The position numbers and the translations under genes were made by a program. Under the pieces are notes generated by a model. It worked only from the letters and a program-made list of their open reading frames with translations, did no database searches and was not told the origin of the DNA. Shown in pieces: positions 56,692-64,000 of a stretch of DNA of 64,000 bases. Numbering within the stretch: the first letter of the stretch is position 1; the number at the start of each line of letters is the position of its first letter. Origin of the DNA: Siphonodentalium dalli (lineage: Eukaryota > Mollusca > Scaphopoda > Gadilida > Siphonodentaliidae); assembly GCA_032622095.1 (NCBI GenBank), contig CP136061.1, forward strand, positions 54,819,762 to 54,883,761, in the 5' to 3' direction.

Positions 56692-56907
56692 CAGTAATGT
56701 CCTGAATAATCAAAAACCCCTAAACCACAGCAGAATTATGGGAAATTTTTCAGGATTTAGTCAGAAATATGGCTTGTTGCCATTCATTGGAAAGCTCTCA
56801 GTGAGAGCTTTCCGATGAATGGCAACAAGCCATATTTCTGACTAAATCCTGATTTTTTTTCAATAATTCTGCTGTGGTTAAAGGGTCCTATACTTCAGGC
56901 ATTACTG
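56692..56907. mobile_element. Family B hairpin MITE, copy B10
   Basis: TA at the left, CA at the right. The arms carry more mismatches than other copies (GAATAATCAAAAACCCC), so older. Confidence 0.85.
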
Positions 56908-58022
56908 CAATTTGTTCCTGATACAAGAGACATTCTGTTTCTTTATTGCATTGACTAAATGAGTTGTGTTTCAAAAGTGTGTCTTTGTATAATTTGCTAA
57001 TGAATAGCTGCATGTTACATATGCTACAAAACAACACAACTGAAGCCTTGTTCTAAATTATAAATTTATTTATTTTTTAACTCGACCGACCCAACTTTTA
57101 GAGGAAAAAAATTAGCTAACCAAGTGTTTATAAAAAAAACAGTCTAACCAACCCTTCCATTATTAATAAGCTTTCCAATGATACACAGTACTAAATCTCA
57201 TTCCACACTTTCTAACTCACCCCGCCCTTTAAATTCCCATTTAATCATTTCCAAGCTTATTTCAGTTCAGGAATTTCAGACATTGATAGTTAATGAGAAG
57301 TTAATCAAGAGGGTTTTAAATTCAACTTAATCATGGATAAATTCAACAAGATTTACTCATAGAAGTAACTTATTGGGAATAGTATGCACTCAGCCATGCT
57401 CCTTGGATGATGTAATCTCCCTGCTTTTAAATCAACGTCTAATGTCAGATGGTCTAGAATGCAGCCAACATTTAATCTTTGAAGGTTCTGAAATCCTTGG
57501 GAACCTTGATCAATGTAATCATTAGATTTACTTACAGGAATGTGGTGACGGGGTTGCAGACGCGTGGGCATCTAAAAATTTAAAGAATCAAAATTTGATC
57601 CTGTGTGGTATTATGAAGTTCATATTGCGACTCCCTATCTGAAACCCAGTTCTGTTATAAAATGCAGAAAATTTGATATATTACTCATCTTACAATTACA
57701 AGTTCAAGATTAGTGCAATTGTATGCTGCCATTGCAATCGTTCAGTGGATAATAAGTTTACTTTTCTATACTGTTTTTCATTTGTTTCCTTATGTTTTCT
57801 TCTTTTTGACTTTTTCTATAATTTTACGACTAAGAATTCTTCTCACATTTGCATTTCTATCTTTAGTTGTTCTATTTAGAGTTATATTATTTTTGTTAAT
57901 TTGAGATCTCCTTCTTATTTCTATCTACATTCTATTATTTTTCTTATAAATATATTATTTCTGTCATCATTTTTGTTTCATGTTATGTTTTTTTCTCTCA
58001 TCTTTATCTCATGTTATATCTA
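56908..58022. other. Unassigned sequence, T-rich in its second half
   Basis: 57650-58020 is strikingly T-rich on the plus strand (TTTTTGACTTTTTCTATAAT), which generates hydrophobic frames without real domains. A candidate minus-strand microexon at 57536-57571 is listed separately. Confidence 0.35.
57536..57571 (-). other. Candidate 36-nt minus-strand microexon
   Basis: On the minus strand a T-rich tract ending TTTTTAG is followed by 36 nt starting ATGCCCACG, much GC-richer than its surroundings, then GTAAGTAAAT, an excellent donor. It is open in all three phases (12 codons, MPTRLQPRHHIP in phase 0). Could belong to an antisense gene outside the window, or be chance. Confidence 0.18.
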
Positions 58023-58104
58023 TTAACCTTTCAGTGCCAATTTGCAAAATGATCGAGAAAATATGGGTTGATACAAAAATCGGACTTGGCACTGAAGGGG
58101 TTAA
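58023..58104. mobile_element. Family C-double-prime MITE, copy 2, minimal
   Basis: An 82-bp element with TTAA on both sides, keeping only the ends (TTAACCTTTCAGTGCCA and GGTTGATACAAAAATCGGAC ... TTGGCACTGAAGGGGTTAA) and no core. Confidence 0.85.
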
Positions 58105-58164
58105 TAACCTTTCAAACAGTGTGCAACATCTGTGATCTGTGCCAATCATGTGTTAATTGTCGCT

Positions 58165-58414
58165 TTAATAATGCTTCCATGGAGCTACCTGAAATTTGCG
58201 AAAACCCTGTGCCATAGGGAGTCTCGCATATATAAGAGAATGTATTGGCATTAATAATATTTACCTTGAACTTGTAAGCCAGTGCATTCTCTTAATATAT
58301 ATGTGAGGCTCTCTATGGGAGACTCTCATCTATATAAGAGGATGCACTGGCACATGATCTTTAATGCTGTACTAGCGCAGCTCCCGTCATGAATCCCTGT
58401 CATTAAAGGGTTAA
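58165..58414. mobile_element. Family C MITE, copy C17
   Basis: Right flank TTAA (58411-58414). The CCCTTT of the left end is lost. A GAATCCCTGTCATT insertion disturbs the right terminus. Confidence 0.8.
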
Positions 58415-58936
58415 CTAGATTACATGGGGCACAATGATGCTTGCATTTGATGTTCGACGCAAACAAATTTGGTGAATCGCCATAAAAAAACTACCATAAA
58501 ATTACTAGCTGTTGTCGATTGGCTGTGAAAATGTTAATTGCATGGTTCGCTTGTGACTGATCATGGTTTTTTCCAATGACATAAATTGATGAAGATACAA
58601 CAAGGAGTAATCAAATATGGTAAATTAACAGGCAAAACACACACCTTCATGTGAATGTGGCAAACATTATCGCATGAGTTTATTGTGACATTATGAGTGT
58701 CGTCAGACTCGAGTTGTAATTTGTGGTATAACAAACAAGTGCGATAAGTACACCTTCTTCATACAAATTTTTGGTTCTGAATTTATCACACACACACATC
58801 CTAATATCTTTGGTATCATATAATTGTTTTTGTTTAGTTCCTTTGCTGGTTGTTAATTTTCTCAACAAGACGTAGTACCAGTCGGGATGTCATGCATGAC
58901 TTCATTTTATATGTGACATGTTAAATCAGCACACAG
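58415..58936. other. Unassigned sequence
   Basis: Nothing recognised. Confidence 0.35.
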
Positions 58937-59105
58937 GCCAAAGTAACGTAAAAACGATAATGCACATGTATAGCATAACTTGAATAATATTTAGCTTACG
59001 GCCCTTGGCCTTCTTCAATAATGTAATTTGAAATACAAGTGCTGAAGAAGGTCAAGGACCAAAAGCTATGCTATAAATGAGCGTCATCGTTTTTATCGTG
59101 ACAAC
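58937..59105. mobile_element. About 170-bp fold-back
   Basis: GTAACGTAAAAACGATAATG...TAGCATAACTT and CCCTTGGCCTTCTTC pair with GAAGAAGGTCAAGGACC, AAGCTATGCTATAAATGAGC and CATCGTTTTTATCGTGAC. Single copy here. Confidence 0.6.
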
Positions 59106-59167
59106 CCTGTCCCTCATTTGGACACTGTATCGAAAGTAATGAGCCAAAATTTAGCAATAGGTCTGTA

Positions 59168-59290
59168 TTAACCCTTTGATGACGGGAGCTGGTCTATGCT
59201 GGTGCAGTATTAAAGATCCTGTGCCAGTGCATTCTCTTATATATACGTGTTTCCCATAGGGAGCCTCAGATATATTAAAGTATACACTGG
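59168..59290. mobile_element. Family C MITE, copy C18, truncated by A14
   Basis: TTAA, left end and first core. It is cut at about 59290 where family A sequence starts. Confidence 0.78.
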
Positions 59291-59494
59291 TTGAATTTAG
59301 TGATGCTACCCCGCATAGCGGGCTAGCATCACCAAATTCACCCTCTGGGAACCTCATTCTGCTGAGGTGTAAGCAGAATGAGGTCCCCAGAGGGTGAATT
59401 TGGTAATGCTAGCCCACTTAGTGGGATAGCATCACTAAATTCACCCTCTGGGGACCTCATTCTGCAAATGACAGACACACTATTTCAAGGCTTG
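59291..59494. mobile_element. Family A MITE, copy A14, left end missing
   Basis: Two back-to-back arm units like A10, with only the right terminus (TTTCAAGGCTTG) present. The missing left terminus against C18 suggests a deletion across the junction. Confidence 0.83.
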
Positions 59495-59741
59495 CTAAAC
59501 AACCATGGTCAGTCAAATTATTTTTGCACACTGTTTGAAAAGATCGTTATGTTCTGTTATGTTATGTGAATTTCATGTTATTTTTTGTTTTGTTCACGGA
59601 ACAATGTCGCTCATACATAGTCCAACTTTCTCTCAAGATGTTGGAATGTACTGTACGAGAACACGAAATGCGTGTGTTTCTCATTGGATTTTGAAGGATG
59701 GCTTCTGATGTAGTCTCTGTCAGTGTCCGTCATATCTGGTA
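59495..59741. other. Unassigned sequence
   Basis: Nothing recognised. Confidence 0.35.
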
Positions 59742-59967
59742 CAGTAATACCCTTAATAATCGACTCCTTAACCACAACATAATTATGGGTAATTTTTTAG
59801 GATTTAGTCGGAAATATGGCTTGTTGCCATTCATCGGATGAATGTGTTGCCATTCATCGGATGAATGGCATCCGATGAATGGCAACAAGCTATATTTCCG
59901 ACTAAATCCTGAAAAATTACCCATAATTCAGCTGTGGTTAAGGAGTCGATTATTTACGGCATATCTG
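59742..59967. mobile_element. Family B hairpin MITE, copy B11, with duplicated loop
   Basis: The TTGCCATTCATCGGATGAAT loop segment is repeated, so the loop differs from all other copies. TA at the left, AT at the right. Confidence 0.87.
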
Positions 59968-60194
59968 ATAACCCAGTCTGTCTTGAATAAGAAAATATTG
60001 TCTTGATTCTAGGGTTGATCCTAATATTCCACAATAATTGAAACACATTCCTTGCATATATTATTATTCTATTTATTATTGATAATTTTCATTGTTAATT
60101 TGTGTTATTATTCATCATATTTTTGATTATTTATTGTTAGTGGAGGGATATGTTGATCAAATTACAAGATTATGTTTTCGCCATATATGAATGT

Positions 60195-60256
60195 GCTGCG
60201 GGGCTTGTTTGACGACGATGATGATGCTGCGGGGCTTGTTTGACGACGATGATGAT
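60195..60256 (+). repeat. Perfect 31-bp tandem duplication
   Basis: GCTGCGGGGCTTGTTTGACG followed by ACGATGATGAT occurs twice without a mismatch, implying a very recent event or an assembly artefact. Confidence 0.92.
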
Positions 60257-60365
60257 GCATTGTTGTTTTGTTATTATCTTATTATACTTTCTTTCTCAGA
60301 TGGCACATTCCGCTCAGGGACAGGGTGACAGGGAAGAGTTTTGAAAATGCTTCATTGTTCGCTTT

Positions 60366-60366
<1 letters not shown>

Positions 60367-60419
<53 letters not shown>
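60367..60419. repeat. Poly(C) run of about 53 nt
   Basis: A pure C run on the plus strand. Length is probably uncertain. It creates a polyproline frame that should not be annotated. Confidence 0.9.
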
Positions 60420-60420
<1 letters not shown>

Positions 60421-60735
60421 AATGTTCAACAGGAAGAAATTTCATGTCTGACACAACATCTGTTGGAAATATCAAAATGGAAAATAGATTTTAACTGTTC
60501 TGATAATTATAAGCTAGTCTATTCTAACCAACATTTATTATCAAGATGTGATTTCTTTTTAGCCCATTGTCAATTTTAGTGACTCATAAAACCCTTTGTT
60601 AAAAAAATTCTTGTCATGGATGAAATTGTTTTTATATGCAAAACATGAGGCACCATGAAAATTCTAACTCAGTACAGCATTGGAAATATGGTTTGGTCCA
60701 AATGAGTTACAGTAGAAATTTTGAAATTGAACATA

Positions 60736-60925
60736 CAGTATTATAAATGCTCTAAGTAATTGTCTCCTTAACCACATAACGGAAATATGGCTAGTTGCCA
60801 TTCATCGGAAAGCTCTCGGTGAGAGCATTCCGATGAATGGCAACAAGCCATATTTCCGACTAAATCCTGAAAAGTTACCCATAATTTTGCTGTGGTTAAG
60901 GAGTCGATTATTTAGAGCATTACTG
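60736..60925. mobile_element. Family B hairpin MITE, copy B12, with deleted left arm segment
   Basis: The GCAGAATTATGGGTAACTTT section is missing from the left arm only, and ATTATA is inserted in the left end. TA at the right. Confidence 0.83.
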
Positions 60926-61024
60926 TACCCCAAAAGAAGATTGTCTGCCCACGTCCCTGATTCCACTCTGTTATTACTAATGCTGAGAAATAAAGCTGTC
61001 ATTACATAACACTATAGATTGATG

Positions 61025-61229
61025 TTAACCATTTCTATACTAAATGGATTCTCGCTCCCAGTTATTAAATTATATATTGAAATGGTCAGATAATACAAGT
61101 GCAGCAGGATTCATATTTATTGGTGGGAAATGTGTAGATAATAAGTTCAACAAATGGCCTATGGTAATTTTGTTGAACTTATTATCTGAACATTTCCTGC
61201 AGGAAGTATTGCTTAAAGAAAGGGTAAAA
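61025..61229. mobile_element. Family E MITE, copy E5
   Basis: TTAA at the left (61025-61028). The right end is decayed (AGAAAGGGTAAA). The inner GATAATAAGTTCAACAAA..TTGTTGAACTTATTATC hairpin is intact. Confidence 0.8.
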
Positions 61230-61516
61230 GACATGTAATTGGATGAGTTCACTGACTACATAGCGTTATTAATAATTGTAATATGTGGGATATCAGAACC
61301 CAATGGCTATATATAGATATATCATGCATGACGGTAAAGCACAATTCATTCGCCAGTGCTCACAGATGCATAAGTTATTCATGACATCTTTGGAAAAATT
61401 TATATAATAGATGGGTTGCCTACCGTACTGCATATATTACAATGCATTTCCAACCATCTCTGGTGACACAACGAATCAATGTGATGAACACAACAAAACA
61501 GTCATCTGATCATTGT
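61230..61516. other. Unassigned sequence
   Basis: Nothing recognised. Confidence 0.35.
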
Positions 61517-61731
61517 TTAACCCTTTCAGTGCCAAGTCCGATTTTTGTATCAACCGATATTTCCTTGATCATTTTTCAAATTTATTGATTATAATAAGGT
61601 GATACATTGCTGGAAAGAGCTCTTAGAGCTCTTTCCATCAATGTATCACATTATTATAATCAATAAATTTGAAAAATGATCAAGGAAATATCGGTTGATA
61701 CAAAAATCAGACTTGGCACTGAAAGGGTTAA
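61517..61731. mobile_element. Family C-double-prime MITE, copy 3, near-perfect hairpin
   Basis: Exact TTAA on both sides. The whole 215 bp folds into a nearly perfect palindrome centred on GAAAGAGCTCTTAGAGCTCTTTC near 61625. It has no C-type core, showing that the family can exist without it. Confidence 0.92.
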
Positions 61732-61984
61732 TGCCAACGTCGACTACAAGTTATCGCGTACTTTTTGCATGTAATGGAGTGGGCGTCGGCAGTGAATGTG
61801 TTAAATGATGCAGGATCTGAGTGTTCACCTTCATGGTGTTATTTGTTTGACATCTTCATTTCTCATCCAAAATTTTATCTAATAATAATCAAATTTAAGA
61901 CAATGATGTTAAGTTTATGTATAGAACAAATTATATTCTAACATTCCAATATTAAATAGTTCATTGTCGGAATATGGGAGCAAA

Positions 61985-62090
61985 TTTCCTGTAGGTAGCC
62001 TGCAGTCAAATTTCCTGTTGAATTATTAACCTGTGAGGTATGTATCCTGCAGTGACTTAACCTGTGAGGTACATAGCCTGCAGATAAATT
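61985..62090 (+). repeat. Short tandem repeat, about 3 imperfect units
   Basis: Units around AACCTGTGAGGTA..TA.CCTGCAG recur at 62028 and 62058, with a degraded copy (GTAGGTAGCCTGCAG) at 61991. Confidence 0.75.
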
Positions 62091-62202
62091 TCTGTGCCAT
62101 TCTTCATATTAAACAAAATATTGAGTATTACTAATATTCAGGGTTCCATCCAAATTTATGAACTGCTAAATATATATTGCTTTTGATTTGGATTCTAATG
62201 TG

Positions 62203-62351
62203 TTTAGCCCTTTCTATACTAAAAGAATTCTCCAATTCAGTTATAAAAGTAGACATTGGAACGGTCTATTATTCACCTGGAGGGGTTTTTATTAGAACAT
62301 TTCCTATGGGATAACTACTCATCAATGAGTAATTAGTATAGAAAGGGTTAA
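62203..62351. mobile_element. Family E MITE, copy E6
   Basis: Left flank TTAG, right TTAA (62348-62351). The centre is deleted, leaving both ends. Confidence 0.82.
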
Positions 62352-63111
62352 ATAGTATGTTTGAATCAAAAAGTGTCACCTCATCACGATTTCTACCTAT
62401 TTATTTTGTGACTTAGGGGTCATGTCAAAAAACAAATTGTTATTCTACAGAATTATATCAAAATTCCGTAGACCTCTGAAAAATATAGATCCAACACAGA
62501 TCTCAGTTGGAAATTTGGTAAGTTCAATGAGACAAAAAATCTGTGTTTTCCAACTTCGGTAAAGTTTCGGAAAACATATCGTCAAATAAAAAATTGTAAT
62601 TATAACACATTGTCTGGAACCCTCAATACATACTAACAAATCACTATAAATTGACTGGACACTAAGTATTAACTAAATAATGTTAATTACAAACATTAAA
62701 AAGTAATAAGTAAAAACGTAATAAATATAAACATAATGATAAATTAATAATTTGAATCACACAGATAATGTTACCGATTGTACACATATTTTAAGTACAT
62801 TTCTCATTTAGATAATAGACATGTTTAGATAAAGTTATGTTTGACTTCTGACATGTTATTTTACCATATTACATCGGGCATGAAAAGTCACTTGATTTTT
62901 ATTTCGGGAGGTGTGAGATTATGAAATAAATGGGTCAAAATGGATGACAGTTTTATTTCCCTTTCCTGCACAATTGAATAGATGACAAGTGAAACACAAA
63001 ATAATGACTGTAGTGTACATATAGAATCAAATATGACTCGGGAGGACTCATTGGCAATTATCATAGCAACACACTTCAGAAGTCACACATAAAGGTACCT
63101 GAACCTCTCTA
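62352..63111. other. Unassigned AT-rich sequence
   Basis: Nothing recognised. Confidence 0.35.
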
Positions 63112-63402
63112 TTAACCCTTTCTTTACTAAATGGATTCTCCCACCCACTTATAAAAGTATGCATTGGAGTGATCTATTATTCATCTGGAGGGGTACTCAG
63201 GATATGTAAGCATACAGACGATCAAATTATAATATTACGGCCATTTGTTGAACTTATTATCTGAACATTTCCCTCCAATAACTATGACTCCTTCTGCACT
63301 TGTATTATCTGTTGTCTGCTCATTTTTCCTGAACACCCCTCCAGATGAATAATAGACCATTCCAATGTATACTTTTATAACTGAGTGGGAGAATCCATGT
63401 GT
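63112..63402. mobile_element. Family E MITE, copy E7, fold-back of two left ends
   Basis: TTAA at the left. Both termini carry the same start arm (CTCCCAC.CACTTATAAAAG and its complement), so this copy is a symmetrical fold-back, unlike E8 with its distinct ends. Confidence 0.8.
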
Positions 63403-63433
63403 ATTATACTACCATAACAGCAGGAATAATCAT

Positions 63434-63630
63434 TTAACCCTTTCTATACTGAATGGATTCTCCCAATCAGTAATAAAAGTATACACTGGAAGTGTCTATT
63501 ATTCATTTAGAGGGGTTTTCAGGAAAAATAAGCAGACGTCAGACAATACAAGTACACAAGGAGTCCTATTTATTGGAGGGAAATGTTCAGACATTTCCTA
63601 ACGTGAATTCATTAGTATGTAAAGGGTTAA
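63434..63630. mobile_element. Family E MITE, copy E8
   Basis: Exact TTAA at both ends (63434-63437 and 63627-63630). Start arm, middle and a shortened right end are present. Confidence 0.87.
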
Positions 63631-64000
63631 AGTTAATATCATTTTCCGTATGATATGTTCACATGATGTGCATGCAGGATGAGTTTATATTTTCGCTCCT
63701 GTTATCTAGAATCTCACAAGCGAGGCAAGCAATTAAACATATATGTATATCCTCATATGAGTCATCACTTCTGTCAGCCAGCAGGGGGGCATGGAGCTGA
63801 GGGGAGCAACCAAGAGGGCATAAAGTGCCCTTTCATCAGGCGGGTACATGTCTCAAACAAGCTATATAGCCTGTTTGGACTATGTATATATATGTTAGCA
63901 CGCTCGAGCTATAAAAAGTATAAATGAACCACTATATTTTGGGTTACGATGACTTGCCCTTATTTGCACATGGCGGAAAATAAGGTGTGATCCATAAGAG
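63631..64000. other. Unassigned sequence at the window end
   Basis: An 82-codon frame at 63679-63927 has no recognisable domain. Confidence 0.35.

Larger units (their letters stand above)
59968..60735. other. Unassigned sequence around simple repeats
   Basis: Holds the 31-bp duplication and the long C run listed separately. The 103-codon frame across the C run is an artefact. Confidence 0.35.

Noticed and set aside
57673-57904. Hydrophobic frames resembling membrane segments
   Set aside because: A T-rich stretch gives Phe/Leu/Ile in any frame. No other coding evidence.
60268-60579. 103-codon frame with polyproline
   Set aside because: Created by the C homopolymer, whose length is unreliable.

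Overview
The window looks like intron-rich, AT-rich nuclear DNA from a marine invertebrate animal. It has one recognisable host gene, metazoan-type GT-AG splice sites, and very dense non-autonomous transposons and tandem repeats. The repeat style suggests a lophotrochozoan such as a mollusc: short hairpin elements, 'GTCCGTC' leaders followed by tandem blocks, and ~160-bp satellite units. The phylum cannot be fixed from the sequence, so this is an inference. No prokaryotic, organellar or viral genes were seen.

Host gene. Two plus-strand exons encode the C2B domain of a synaptotagmin, closest in remembered family features to synaptotagmin-7. The first is 12029-12143 and the last coding exon is 52030-52334. 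They splice in phase 1 across a 39,886-nt intron that holds most of the window. The upstream C2A, linker and membrane-anchor exons were not found and probably lie 5' of the window. A 3' UTR with a candidate AATAAA at 52809 follows the stop codon.

Layout. 1-1.1 kb: a GC-rich CCGG cluster. 1.47-5.36 kb: a 164/155-bp satellite with higher-order structure. 5.7-12 kb: dispersed hairpin elements and one ORF remnant. 12.19-13.24 kb: a GATGAT-rich minisatellite starting about 46 bp after the donor site. 13.2-52 kb: intron with dispersed elements, a 24-bp minisatellite (17.15 kb), a decayed LINE 3' end (33.1-33.6 kb), a 46-bp minisatellite (34.2-35.5 kb), an 857-bp hAT-like element (36.1 kb), a locally duplicated block carrying an element with its own pre-insertion control (40.9-41.9 kb) and several unique fold-backs. 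52-64 kb: 3' UTR, then more of the same element families and no recognisable gene.

Mobile elements. Three superfamilies dominate. (A) hAT-like elements with CAAGCCTTG ends and 8-bp target duplications, 14 copies or fragments. (B) Tc1/mariner-like near-perfect hairpins of about 180-220 bp with CAGTAATGC ends and TA duplications, 12 copies. (C, C-prime, C-double-prime, E) piggyBac-like elements flanked by TTAA that share only a CCCTTT start, about 32 copies or fragments. Three of these TTAA families have unrelated ends but carry the same palindromic core, which points to modular exchange. By rough estimate the dispersed elements cover about 14 kb and the tandem arrays about 6.6 kb.

All family assignments were made by eye from ends, target duplications and internal structure. 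No alignment or database search was run.
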